Shown piece by piece: positions 1 through 11,977 of a stretch of DNA of 64,000 bases. Position 1 is the first letter of the stretch, and the number at the start of each line of letters is the position of its first letter. The translations under genes were made by a program, and so were the position numbers. This stretch comes from Artemisia argyi (Eukaryota; Streptophyta; Magnoliopsida; Asterales; Asteraceae): NCBI GenBank assembly GCA_030686995.1, contig CM060681.1:165042333-165106332 (forward strand). Reading direction: 5' to 3'. Under the pieces are notes generated by a model. The model saw only the letters and a program-made list of their open reading frames with translations, was not told the origin of the DNA and searched no databases.

Positions 1-466
1 CATCAGCCTCATCCTCACCCTCGTACTCCTCCTCCTCCTCATCGGAAGAGTATGTTATCAATCGTCGTCTCCTAACATGTGAACCATGTGGAGATGTGGT
101 AGGTGATCTAGGATGACGACGCAATGATGCAGGTGGTGCATCTGACAGGAGAGTGTGAGCATCCAAATGTAAAGGTGGTGAAGTAGGGCGTACCGACATA
201 CGTGCCGTAGCTCGGTGGGCAAAACATGGAGCCACACGAGCCAAAGCCTGATGATGAGTAAGCTGCCTCGAAGTACCAGGGAGCCTCAGAGAAGATGAGG
301 GTCCCTGCGTAGGTGCAGCAGGCGGTGCAGAAGTAGAAGCTGTCGGTGACACAATAGCTGAATGCATGGCCATCCTGTAAGGATCATCAAGAGCCATGGT
401 GATCTGTGCTGGGCGTACAGGTGTAGTAAAAATATCCTCAACAACGTCAAACGTACGGGAGGCCAT
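1..466 (-). CDS. N-terminal part of a retrotransposon ORF, probably gag (runs off the left edge)
   Basis: From the ATG at 466 the minus strand stays open for 155 codons to the window edge. The start opens MASRTFDVVEDIF. The middle is rich in Pro, Ser, Thr and Ala, then comes an Arg-rich stretch, and the visible part ends in an acidic run (EEEEEYEGEDEAD). No conserved domain can be recognised. It is called retrotransposon coding sequence because of its place: it is the first long ORF about 400 bases downstream of a tRNA-Met primer site and a 3.5-kb LTR, all on the same strand. That is where gag lies in LTR elements. It could instead be a non-Gag leader ORF. Nothing can be said about the rest of the element, which lies outside the window. 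Confidence 0.5.
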   Translation of the reverse strand, partial: MASRTFDVVEDIFTTPVRPAQITMALDDPYRMAMHSAIVSPTASTSAPPAAPTQGPSSSLRLPGTSRQLTHHQALARVAPCFAHRATARMSVRPTSPPLHLDAHTLLSDAPPASLRRHPRSPTTSPHGSHVRRRRLITYSSDEEEEEYEGEDEAD

Positions 467-850
467 AGTCTGTGACAACGACGTAGGGTAGGTGTAAGTG
501 TTTCAAAACAACTAAACCACGAAACTCAAAATACCGTATCAAAAATCATCATATAATCCCCAATCATATAAATCAAGAAAGATTTAAAATACTGCAATAC
601 TGCATTACTAAAAACATTCATAAAAACAATTAAGCCATATAATTCCTCAAAACGCCATCATATCACTAAATCAATAAATCCCAAATCCTCAAATCATCTC
701 AAGAATCCCATATCTAATAATCATCTCAATATACCTCAATAATAACAATGATGCTTCAGCTTGGCGGGCTGGCGGGCAGTGGGCGAGGATCTTTTTCTAT
801 AAAAATCGGTTATAGTTTAGGTGTCTATTTACCTAGTTCTCTATAACCTT
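467..850 (-). other. Untranslated leader of the left-edge LTR element
   Basis: This AT-rich stretch lies between the primer-binding site and the first ORF of the minus-strand element. I see no gene in it. It is the expected place for packaging and leader signals, but none is recognisable by eye. Confidence 0.5.
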
Positions 851-863
851 GGCTCTGATACCA
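851..863 (-). other. Primer-binding site for initiator tRNA-Met
   Basis: Read on the minus strand the sequence is TGGTATCAGAGCC, which matches the 3' end of plant initiator tRNA-Met. It lies three bases from the CTACA end of the adjacent LTR. It fixes the orientation of the left-edge element as minus. Confidence 0.9.
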
Positions 864-1342
864 ATCTGTAGCACCCCCAAAATTTGGTACAACGGAAGAC
901 TCAACAAGCTTTCGGGGTGCTACGGGGATTGGTATCCAACACAAGACATAAAAGAACGAGATAAAGTAAACAAGAGAAAAATACAACCACGCGGGGTGTT
1001 AAAGTTTACATTTATCCCAAATTCAATCAGAGTTAGGCCCAAAAGAAATAAATATAGGTCCACAATTATTTATCAGAGTTCTAGAAAATTTGATCCATAA
1101 CCAAGTACCATAGCCAAGCCTCCAATCCAAGCATCCAAGGGCATCACTTAATTACCTGAGAAAACGCGCTAAAAGTCAGCTTTCGCTGGTGATATCATAG
1201 GTTTAAATTCATAACTAAATAGAGTGGACATATACGCAAAAACGCTTGCTAGCTAGACTAGGCCTCAATCATCCAACCAAAATGAACCAACCAAAACTAA
1301 CCAACCCTATAGGTGCACGCTATAGCTCAAATCAATCCAATA

Positions 1343-1480
1343 AATAGCTTACCTAGCTCATGTCTGGGCCTCGCTCTATAATCAATCCAATAGCTTACCT
1401 AGTTCGGGACTAGGCCTCGCTCAACAACCAATTAATAGCTTACCTAGTTCGGGACTAGGCCTCGCTCTATAACCTACCTA
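1343..1480. repeat. 45-46 bp tandem repeat inside the long LTR, about three copies
   Basis: The block starting AATAGCTTACCTAG and ending in GGCCTCGCTC recurs at 1343, 1389 and 1434, so the period is 46 then 45 bases. The last two copies are nearly identical, while the first differs in its middle. Confidence 0.8.
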
Positions 1481-2541
1481 GTTCTATAAGCATAGCAAGT
1501 TTTAAAATAAACAAAGCGATAATAGTCCACATAAAACAATTTGCACGTTTCTCACCCCAAGTATTGAAAACAAAGTTCAAGAGTAAAAGTGGGGCGATGA
1601 CTCACCTCAAGTCCAGCAATCCGCAAAAGAAATCGATAGATGAAAGACGTAAAGCAAACTCAAATAACGGCAACTACAGACTCAGCACTTCCTAACAATA
1701 TTAAACCCGTTCAAAAATCATTCCTCAAAATCAAATATTCTCAATCCCGAACGTATTCCATTTTACTTTCCAAAAATATCCATTTCTCGAATTATCTTCA
1801 TATTCATTTGAAGTTTGACGTTTGGTATCCATATGGGTGGAGGGTCGACACAACTCAAACCAAGAAGCCACAACGAAGAGAAATAATAAACCATCTATAG
1901 GTCAAATATTAGCCCAATATATTATTTAAATAAATTATCGAAGTTTATCAAATCCGTCGATTTGGTAATCCCCCATATTTATTTACGTGATATATCGCTC
2001 CAAGATTATACCCAACCTAAATCACATAGCACATAAAATTCTATATGGTAAATATCGTAGTCCAATAAATTCCCTAGATATATCGTCAAATTTGCCAAAC
2101 TCGTCAATTTAGCCAACTCCACGAGATATTTAGTAATTTATTATCCTAATACACGTACCATAACCTATGGGCGTCGTAGGATACGATGCCCATTAATATA
2201 CTCATTTTATATAGCTAAATAAACTCGATTTAACCCGTCGATTAAATAAGTTACGTAGTTATAGAAAATGGATATATTAATCGTCATATATCCGTGACAA
2301 CACAAAGTCACTTAATAAAGTCCACTTGGACTTAAGTAACCACAACCCCGTATAACTCGATAAGTTTTCTAATTTTATAAAAAGTCATGTTTTTATTTAT
2401 TAATTATCCAATGTATTAGATCTCGTTATCATTTATAGTTATTTATTTATAATAATACTCCCGACATTTATTGCACCATTAGCATAGTCCAATAGTTATC
2501 GTTATATTATTATAACGTCTACTCGTGATCGTTTTATTATT

Positions 2542-2545
<4 letters not shown>

Positions 2546-2609
<64 letters not shown>
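2546..2609. repeat. (TA)n followed by (CA)n microsatellite
   Basis: About 26 TA units run directly into about six CA units within the long LTR. This compound dinucleotide is expected to be length-variable. Confidence 0.95.
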
Positions 2610-4379
2610 GTTTATCACGTCTATATACTTATATAAACGATTATATTATCAATAATATTATTACGAGTTTTTATTATTAATGTTTGATTTTGAATATTTA
2701 TCGAGTCATATGAGTTGGTCACATGTCCGAGTCATCACTCTCGGCTCATTGTCCAAGTCCAAAATAACATAACCAAGTTATAAATAAATAATCCAACTCC
2801 GTCCAAAATCAATCCCAATCTACGTGCTCCAACAATAGGGTTCGACTACGGCACCCGACTAACCTATCTCCGTCATCTAATTGACCGTCTCACAATCGGT
2901 CCCCAATATCATACTCGTCAACACAACTCCACAATATCAAAGTTAATTCATTTTCCGAAACCATGAGGTTACGGCCAACAACAATAATAATAACAATAAA
3001 ATGCCCAAGTCTCAATATCACATAATAACATCATGAATCACAACAAGTAAACATCAAGTTATACCAATACCGGGTTGGTTTACCAAGCCAAAACCCGAGC
3101 CAAATGACCCACTTGGGTCTCGGCTAGAACCATGAGTCACAAGGACTCAATTTCATGACCATGAGGTCTCGACATAAGCTAAAATGAGCGAACCAAATTT
3201 GCCCAAACGGGACCTCTAGGGTCGCGGCACACCAAGACAACCACAATCATCAATTTGGTAACCAAATCAACCAAGAATCGAACCACTCAGACCAAAGGTC
3301 ATCTTAGACTCCCAAACGAGTCAAGAATACCATCACACCGAGACCATGGGGTATCGGTTAAGCTCCAATGAGCTAAACCCAAAACCAAACGCGACCCAAA
3401 CATCAAGATCGAGCACCAAACTCGAGTCAAATCAACACCCAAGATACCAAACTTCATTTTTATTAACAAAACATCATTTTCCACTTGTTTTAATCAAAAC
3501 CCAACAAGAAAAACCCGTGTGGACACGGATTGAAACTCACGTCGTGGCACATCCGGTACCAAATCGACGTTACATACCTTTTTACAACTTCAAACTCGTA
3601 AATCTTTTAAAAACCAAGAAATATTAGAGATGGTGAGGGTGTGTACGGTGGCGGATGTGATTAAAACGAGGGTTAGGGGTTGTTTTGTAGCGCGTGAAAT
3701 ACACCAAAAGAAAGAGAATAAGATGAAGGTTTAAATGGTGGTGTTATTTTGTTGGTGAGGGCGACGGTGATGGTGGTGGCAGCCGTGTAAGGGGCGACTA
3801 GGGTTTGTGGTGATGATAATGATGAAGATGAATGAGAGAGATGGTTGTGTTTGTATTTGTGTTTTGTGTTGTGTGTGTGGGGCGTGGGTGGTTATACCCA
3901 AACGAACCAAAACCGGCCCCCAAGGCCCAAAATGATAAAAATAGTACTAATAATAATGTAAGTGGTATTAAAAGAGTGGGTGAGGTAACCCGAGGTAAAT
4001 AACGCTTACCAAACCCGAAACTTATTTAAATAACCGACTCTCTCTCGAACCGAGATCGTTACCAAATATCTAACTTCTCACGATACGTTCCAAAATATAA
4101 AATATCCAAACCAACATTTAAAATAAATAAAATTGTTAGGTTATCCTAGTTCCGGAGTCAATGTAGTGCCAAATAATCATTTCAAAAATAAATCACCGAG
4201 AATCAACCAAACTGAACCAATAATTAAAATTCAAATTCCATAAATAACGTACGGTTAAAAATCACATTCCAACGTTTACAAAATCTAATCACAAATAAAC
4301 TTTTCCAATATTCCAAAAATCATAAATTTTAAAGTAATGCGGGTTTTCAAAATGGCTCCCTAATTTACCAGTTGTCACA

Positions 4380-5734
4380 GTAAACCGTCAGAGTTCAGAG
4401 TTGATGATTCTAGTATTGTATGGTTTGGGGATCGGCTTTGTGTCCCTGATGATCCAGATTTGCGTGAAGCTGTTTTGTCTGAGGCTCATAGTTCTCCGTT
4501 TACTATCCAACCTGGTTCTACCAAGATGTACCGAGATTTGAAGCAACACTTTTGGTGCAATGGCATGAAACAGAATGTAGCTATGTTTGTGGCCAGATGT
4601 TTGACTTGTCAGCAGGTCAAGATTGAGCACAAGAGGGCCAGTGGTTTGTTACAGCCGTTAGAGATTCCTACTTGGAAGTGGGATCAGATTTCCATGGATT
4701 TTGTTTCTGGTTTACCTTTGACTCGGAGAAAGCATGATGCGATTTGGGTGGTCATTGATCGGCTAACCAAGTCTGCACATTTCTTACCTATTCGTATGGA
4801 TTACCGTGTTAGTAGATTGGCGAAAATCTTTCAACAGGAGATTGTTAGACTCCATGGTATGCCAACAGCTATTATATCTGACAGAGATCCATGTTTCACT
4901 TCTCATTTTTGGAAAAGCCTTCATAATGCTTGGGGCGCTCGACTTAAGTTTAGTACCACGTTTCATCCTCAAACAGATGGTCAGTCAGAGAGGACCATTC
5001 AGACTTTGGAAGACATGTTGAGGGCCTGTGCCTTGGAATGGACTAGTAGTTGGGATGATTATTTGTGCTTGGTGGAGTTTGCCTACAATAATAGTTGGCA
5101 TGCTAGCATCAAGATAGCACCGTATGAGATGTTGTATGGCAGGAAATGTAGGGTGCCGATTTATTGGAATGAAGTGGGTGAACGTTTGATTGAGGGGCCT
5201 GAACTAATTGAGATCACCAATGAGAAAATGGCTATTGCCAAGGAGAAACTGCAAGAGGCTCATACCAGGCAAAAGAGTTATGCTGATAAGCATAGACGGG
5301 ATTTGGAATTTAATGTTGGTGATCGTGTATTTTTGAAAGTCTCACCATTTCGTGGTGTGAAGCATTTTGGAATCAAGGGCAAGCTCAGTCCTCGATTCAT
5401 CGGGCCATTTGAGATTTTGGATCGTATTGGGGAGGTTTATTATCGGTTGGCTCTACTTCCTCAGCTTTCGCACGTTCATAATGTGTTCCATGTATCTCTT
5501 TTGAGGGGATACAACTATCATCCTTTGCACGTGGTTTCATATCCGTTTGATCAGATTCAGCCAGACATGTGTTTGTCTGAAGAGCCCGAGGTTATCCTAG
5601 ATCGGCAAGATAGGGTCATGAGAAACAAAGTCATTCTGTTTGTTAGAATTCTTTGGAAGAATCACCCAGAGCGTGAAGCTACCTGGGAGACCGAGGAATC
5701 GATGCGAACAAGTTATCCTCATTTCTTTTCGTAG
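4380..5734 (+). pseudogene. Tekay/Del-type chromovirus pol, C-terminal part: integrase plus chromodomain
   Basis: The frame is open from the LTR junction at 4380 to the stop at 5734, about 451 codons. The TTG at 4460 is not a real start, because homologous residues such as VPDDPDLREAVLSEAH span it. Domains in order: the HHCC zinc finger (EAH, KQHF, CLTC), the integrase core with its D,D,E residues (MDFVSG; IISDRDPCF; the E in SERTIQTLEDML), the C-terminal GDRVFLK region, then a chromodomain near the end (EPEVILDRQ ... WKNHPEREATWETEESM). The chromodomain is thought to steer integration to heterochromatin. The 5' half of the element (5' LTR, gag, protease, RT) is missing, cut off by the insertion of the minus-strand element at 4380. 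The surviving frame has no internal stop. Confidence 0.93.
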
Positions 5735-5790
5735 TCTGGTATGTTTTCATTCCGTTTCCATTTCAATTTCGCGGATGAAATATTCTTTTT

Positions 5791-5803
5791 AGAGGGGAAG
5801 AGT
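5791..5803 (+). other. Polypurine tract of the Tekay-type element
   Basis: AGAGGGGAAGAG lies 57 bases after the integrase stop and immediately before the TGTAAAACCC start of the 3' LTR, as needed for plus-strand priming. Confidence 0.85.
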
Positions 5804-8800
5804 TGTAAAACCCTAAAATCTAAAACTTGTGAAATGACTATTTTACCCCTTTAATTTTGAATAAAAAAATGTATAATATAACAAGTTCATTAAAATGCAT
5901 TTGACCTAATTTATAAATAATTTATATGCTTCAATCCACTTTGTCACCAAAGAAATAATATTTGAACATAACATAAGTTTTGGAACTTTATAAATTGAAG
6001 AAGCTACAAGAATTTTGGAACCTAAATACTTGAAAACTATAAGTAACCAATCTATAACCTAAGAGTAAATAAAATCAACACAATAGTTTTCCTATGCAAA
6101 TATCACACGTTAACTAAGGCTATTATGGACAGACTTTTTGTTCTAAAATTTGTACACAACTTTGATAACCAAGTGAAGCCCATGAAATATACAGGAAATC
6201 AATAAACTGGCTAGTCAATATGTAACTCCATAAATCACGGAAATTTTGATTCCTTTCCATCTATAATACACGCTCCTTCCCATTTTATTCTATCAAAACT
6301 CTCTGCTCTCTCTCTCTGAAAATAACGACACATTCAAAAATCCTAGAACACTCAAGTGACGGCTGGTACCTTGCCCATCTTTCTCATACGTTCTAAGGTG
6401 TAACAAGGTGAAAGGATATTGGTTTCGATCGCGGTATAGGGCTGATACAGAAGGATTTTAGTTTGGTTTATATTCGGACTGGTTTTGGGTCATTATTCCT
6501 TGTTTCTTCTCTCATTCGATCCAACACAAGGTATCACCTATAATCCTTGTTCAATTCTTCCTCATTTGATCATCTATACCATGTTTTGGGTTTTGATAAT
6601 AATCAGTTAATAGAACATGTTATACGATACTTTGGTCACATAAAATATTCATCTATATAATCAGTTTTGTTGCATGTTAATTGGCTGTGTAAACCTTGCA
6701 TGAAATCCTCTTAAAACTAATGTAAAAGTTGACCCAATAAAACAAGACCAGACCCCATGTTTTGACTATAAAATTTGGTAGAGGGCGCTTGTCATTTTTA
6801 TCATTTTCTTGGCTCGACAAAACCTTAGTAAAACCCTTCATGAATCGACTATATACAACAGAATTTGCAACTTGTGTTTTGTGTAATTCGAATAAGCTTA
6901 AGTAATAAAAGATGCCATGACTTTCATGGTTAGAGTGAAAATAAAAGGGATTTCTCGGCTTATTGTTTTCAAAAAGAGAAAAAGGGGTGCGGATCTTTGA
7001 CCTTTATAAATGAGAAAAGGATTTGACCTTAATATCAAAAACTGTTCGAAAAAAAAGAAGAAAGCTTGTGCATGTCGAGTTTGGTTGATAAGAGGGTCGA
7101 GTCGAGTCGGTTTGAAAACCATACTAAATATTGTACGTATGGATGGTATATATAACTGTATGTGTGGCGTGTGCATCCTTAAAAATGTTTGATCATGTTT
7201 AGTGTATGTGAGTATGTATGATGTCATGTGTGTGGGTTTATGTATGCATGGGAGTGTATGTGTCGATAGGTGTTTTTGTTTCTACATGGTTACTCTAATT
7301 TTCGAATATGAAAGAGTAACATGGAAACCATATCTAATTGTTCTTGCATAACTGTTAACACATAGGGTTAAGTGTGGGGCGCATGCGTATTTATTTACGT
7401 AGCTAATAGTTTGGTTTTGGTGTGAGTTTATGTTTTCGGTATGTGCTCATCGTGTGTTTATGCTTGTGATATTAACATATTTTAGTCGTAGCGGTCTAAG
7501 ATTTATGTCGAGAGTACGTTAATAAATTACATAAAATTATAATGATGGGTCCAAAATTATTATCTTAATATTAAATTATTAAAATAGAGTTTATAATAAA
7601 TTTTATTTGACTTTTAATATTTAATTGTGATAATTTATATTTTAGACCCTAAAATTTACTAAATTGATAAATCAACCCTAAACTATTATATTGATCATTT
7701 TAAACTCAGATATTATTAATGGTTCTTTTAAAACCTCAAAGGATTAAATTATTATTTCGGGAAACTTACTAATGGAAACTTACTAATTTTGGAAACCTGC
7801 CTAAAATAGAAGTTACTAAAAAGGGATAGTATAACCTAATTCTAGTGAACTATTTGTAATACTTGGTTTCTTCCGTTAGGTTCTGTGAAGAAGGAGTGAT
7901 CTTTCCACTTCTGTGTTGCCTATCTTTTGTCAGTTTTTGTCTTCGGAATAAGGTACAGATATTCTGACCTTTCACAGGTTTCTCATGAACTCTTGCTTAT
8001 CTAAACTTTTTATTTGTTAACCTTTGCTATGTTCTCTCCTATTTGTGAACCTTTGATATGATCCATTTGAATTGAGCCTTTGCTATGAACTTTTGATTTG
8101 AACTCTGATTATGAACTCTGCCATTTATAAACCTTTGACCTGAACCTTTGCTATGCACCTTTGATTATGATACTTTGAATTGACTTGGACTTTACTATTT
8201 GATTTGCCTTTGACCCTTCAGTATTATACCCGAGCATTTTCCTAGCCATGAAGGTAACATGGCTGTGGCATTGATGCACCAATGTCATGACTCCAGTGTG
8301 GTTGAGTGATGTTCCACACCGTCCCTTTGTTTGATATGCATTTGGTTTGGGTAGGGGCATATGGATGCATCCTAGATTTGATTTGATTTGCTACTACATT
8401 TGGTTTGGTGTCTGGTACTGTGTGCAATACATGCCTTTCACATTATTTGGGAGTTGATCACTCCATGGTTACTATGTTGAAGACTTTGTTTTGTTTTGTT
8501 TTGTTTGGCTCGTGGTAGAATGGTGATATAACCTAACGTTTATCTTATTCTTATCATCCATATTATATCTTTTGTTATCCCCAATGCATATACTTCGTTT
8601 CCATTTCTATTTCATTTACTTTGTAGATATATCTGTTCACTGAGCTTTTGAAGCTCAGCCGCATTTTCTTTTCTTGCGACAGGTATTTAGCTAGGAGCTT
8701 TGGGATGGCTTCTTTTGGGATGAGAGCTAGATTGTGTGTGGATTGACCTTAGTCTTCCTAGTTTGATATGAACATTTGGATTTGGATTTTGTTTTGTACT

Positions 8801-8952
8801 TCATTCAAATTTTTCCTTGGGAACTTATGTATTTTGTTTAACTCATTGGTTGACTTACTTTCCTTTGGTAATTTTTATGATAAGACTTCCGCTTGCATTT
8901 ATATTTGTCACCATAATGTAGCATTTCTACCCTTGTCGGGTTGGGGTGTTAC
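5804..8952 (+). repeat. 3' LTR of the Tekay-type element (about 3.15 kb)
   Basis: It starts TGTAAAACCC after the polypurine tract and ends near GGGGTGTTAC at about 8951. The final CA seems mutated, so the edge is good to a few bases. A length of about 3 kb fits the Tekay/Del lineage. A TATA-like TATAATA at about 6263, followed by a pyrimidine-rich CTCTCT tract near 6300-6318, is a plausible promoter and start region. The stretch 7980-8220 is rich in recurring CCTTTGA and GAACTTTGA words. No gene is seen inside; the small ORFs at 7010, 8242 and 8768 look random. Confidence 0.8.
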
Positions 8953-10492
8953 TTGTGTCCTTGGAGTTAACTTCATTTCTCCCCGAAATGGCGAGCTTGC
9001 ATCATCCCTATTGAAGTTTAAGTCATCCACTCCAATTTCCTATGGTTGTTGCATCCCTTAGGTTGTTAGCGGATCCATGGATCAAATTAGAGCTTAAACC
9101 TACATCAAGGTTAGTGTTGTGCAACATAAAAATGATATGAAATGCATGTTGGACTATGTTGACTTATCTCATTCATTTTGTCGAAACACAAGAAATGTCT
9201 CGAAGAATGAGAATGAAAATGAATGCGTGCATGCTCCCCCTTTGAATGTAGCTCCCCCTTGATCAATACTTCCCGTTGCTAGGGTACCACCGTATATGAT
9301 GCAAGAAATAACAAAGCTAGAAAAACAAAGATTAGTGCATGATCGACTCCCCATGATCAATACTCCCCATTACTAGGGTACCAACGTATTTGATGCAAGG
9401 ATGAAGAATCCTACAAAATAAAGGTTAGTGCAAGATAGTATAATATGCATTCAATAAATGTTTGACGGAAGCTCCCCTTGCTCTAGGGCGTCAATATGAA
9501 CCTACAAACCAAATATTAGTATACTAGAAGCTTTGTTAGTGGACACGTATGTCATATACAACCAAGTATATATGATTGTGAACGTACAATGAAAAGATTA
9601 GTGCAATATATTTCATCTAAAAAAAACGAAACATAAGGTGTATTATTCTAATAAGAATTACAATTAAAATAAAAATACGAATATAATATGATAAAATCCT
9701 TCAAAGTAATACCTAGAAGGGAAATTGAAATATTAAGAGTTAAGGTTAGTGGTGCACGTGTTGGTGTTAGAGAGAATGCGAAATAGAGAAAAGTATAGAA
9801 AATTCTGCAGCTTTCTGGCAGCACCAAACGAATACACGGGCGGAACCCTGGTTTTGGTTCCGCCTGGTCCGCTGGGCCAAAACTGGGAATACCCAGAAAT
9901 TACACAGGCGGAACCCAAAATTTAGTTCCGCCATTTCCGCCAGACTGCAAATTCTTAACAGACCAGGTTTTTGAAGGTCGAAACGATTTTCTAATTCCGT
10001 AATTTTTCCTAAAACAGAAGCACAATATTAAATCTGATTGGGAAATGACAAAAGGCAAGTAAAAACACGCGTATCGATAGAGTTTGAACGAGGGCTAACG
10101 ATTTTCATTATACTTTAGTAAAAGTATTGAAAATTTGACAACATCACAAGATTAATAGAAATAGGTTTTACACAAATCCATGGTGGTGATGATTAGTGAA
10201 AGAGTTGATGAAGGTGGTGGTTATAATGCATGAATTTAGAAACTCGTATGTATAGCACATGCTATGACGATTGAACATATGGACTTATGCAATCTAAAAT
10301 TCACAACTTAAAGGGATAAAGGAAAATGTGAACGGACATTGATATTCAATGACGGCTATGGGTTATGATTTGATCGATTAGGATTGACGCTAATGAAAAC
10401 GAAATACGTTTAGAAATAGCGACCTATATCGAACGACAATGGATGAAAGAGTACTAACATGGTTTAGTCCTACATGACCTTTAATGGCATTA
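8953..10492. other. Noncoding remnant of older repeat DNA, probably the 3' part of copia-like element C1
   Basis: No credible ORF is present. The minus strand carries several polypurine-like GGGGGAGC or GGGGAGT words (at 9233, 9251, 9347 and 9363), a feature shared with the 3' region of copia element C2. A block at 9838-9932 holds paired GGCGGAACCC and GGTTCCGCC words. About 300 bases around it (9840-10150) resemble 20890-21190. The target duplication shows that this DNA was once continuous with 16986 onward, before the 10498-16980 element inserted. Confidence 0.45.
9260..9399. repeat. Imperfect 95-bp tandem duplication
   Basis: GATCAATACTTCCCGTTGCT...GATGCAAG at 9260-9305 recurs as GATCAATACTCCCCATTACT...GATGCAAG at about 9355-9399. 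The words GGTACC and GATGCAAG are conserved. The copies differ at several bases, so the duplication is not recent. Confidence 0.75.
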
Positions 10493-10497
10493 TCATC

Positions 10498-11977
10498 TGA
10501 TGTGCAAATTAGCAACCATGTTTTAAATTTATAGAAACAAGAATTACCGGTTAACTAGGAACACATTCGGGCAAGTACACCCTAGTCAATTGTAGTATAG
10601 GAGTGGTAAATCAAGGTCGTCCCAAGAGTCTTGGTTGCACTCAAGTGTCGTTTGTTTGTTTAAGCAAGTAACAAGTTGGTGGTTACGATTGTCACGGATC
10701 AAACCACAAGAAAAATAATAAGATAACAAGAACACACAAAGAACATTCATCACAAGAATCACATCAATAACAAACATCTTGAAATATAAAAGTAACAAAG
10801 TTTACCCAAAGTATGAATTACAATAGGCATAGGTGAAAGATTTATAGCAACCTTCAAGCCTCCAATCAACTACAACATCTAACCAAACTAGAGAATCGCG
10901 AATCGCTCCAATACTTCTTGGTGATACGTCCTCCATGAACGGCAGAGGATTGTGGTCTTTTGGGTGAGATAAAAGTGGTGGAAATTCGTCCTTAAGGGTG
11001 GAGGATACAATTTCCCCTGTTAAGGTGGTGACAAATCTTCCTTTAGGGTGGAGGCTAGAGATGCACCTGGTGAAAATTCGTCCTTTAGGGTGGAGGCTTG
11101 AAATTCACCATGATAAGTTGGTAACAATTCTTCCTTTAAGGTGGAGGCTGGAATTGCACACTTGTTTTGGTGACAATCCTTCCTTTAGGAATGCATACTT
11201 GTTTTGGTAACAATCCTTCCTTTAGGAATGCACACTTAGAACTAAGCCTAAGCAATCATATTTGTAGTAGAAATCAACCTTAGCCTCCAAGCATAAAACT
11301 TGGGCACTAAGTTGTCATAAAATGCCAGGTTTAGGAGTTATTATGGAGACATGATCGGACTTGGGGCTTAATGACACTTAATTATGCATTAAAAATGACT
11401 TGGGGAGGTCAGCAAGCATCCAACCGATCGGTTGCATTCCATCCGATCCGGATGGATGAAAAGGTCAGTTCCATCCGAATTGGTTGCGGGCTCCTACCGA
11501 TCGGATGGATGAGTTTGGCAGAGAATGATAAACATGAAAGTTGTAGATCTTTCTTTTAGCTTTCCGTGGCCGTGAACGGGGGGTCAAACGGAGTCCGTAT
11601 GCTCAAGTTATGGTCAAAATGGTGAAGGTGTGTCGGGAACAATGAGTCTTCCATTATTTCTTCGTTTAAGCTTTTTTCATTCATTTCACTTCTCGTTTTC
11701 CTTCTTGTGCATTATTCTTGAGTCCTTGGAGTGACAATCTTCATGACTTTATCTTCTCGAATATACTCCAAGAGACTTTCATTTGTCGAGAATTCCTCCG
11801 TACATTCATAAATCTTCGTTTTTGATCATTTTTACGTCTTTTCCTTCATTTTCCTTCCATGAACCTAAAATAGAGAATATACTTCATTAAGTAACATAAG
11901 TTCATAAAAGTGACCAAAATATATGCATAAAATCCTCAATAACGCTCCTAAAAATATGTTAATTTTGAGCGTTATCA
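10498..11977 (-). repeat. 3' LTR of the non-autonomous Tat/Athila-like element
   Basis: It starts TGATGTGCAAATTAGC and ends GAGCGTTATCA on the plus strand. The ends TGAT...ATCA form the LTR terminal inverted repeat. It matches 15503-16980 almost throughout. Inside are a degenerate tandem repeat at 10981-11235 and a palindrome cluster near 11419-11509. The short ORFs at 10998 and 11371 are repeated in the other LTR only because the whole LTR is repeated. Confidence 0.95.
10981..11235. repeat. Degenerate ~50-bp tandem repeats in the left LTR
   Basis: The core TTCCTTTAGGGTGGAGGCT, or a variant, recurs about every 45-55 bases, ending in two copies of ACAATCCTTCCTTTAGGAATGC. The same array is at about 15985-16239 in the other LTR. 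Confidence 0.8.

Larger units (their letters stand above)
867..4379 (-). repeat. Long (3.5 kb) 5' LTR of a minus-strand LTR retrotransposon
   Basis: On the minus strand the repeat begins TGTGACAACTGG at 4379 and ends GGGGTGCTACA at 867, so it has the TG...CA ends of an LTR, followed by a tRNA-Met primer site. At about 3513 bp it is long for an LTR. The right-hand edge falls in the middle of an integrase reading frame, which supports an insertion there. The partner LTR lies outside the window, so neither LTR age nor the target duplication (right copy would be GTAAA at 4380-4384) can be tested. Short ORFs inside, such as 1640-1900 and 3346-3627, look like chance. A TATA-like TTATA at 3892-3896, read on the minus strand as TATAA, could be the promoter, with low certainty. 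Confidence 0.8.

Noticed and set aside
3299..3627. Overlapping ORFs on both strands inside the long LTR
   Set aside because: Short, without domains, and inside an LTR; they look like chance open frames.
9169..9360. 63-codon minus-strand ORF
   Set aside because: It overlaps an imperfect tandem repeat and shows no features.
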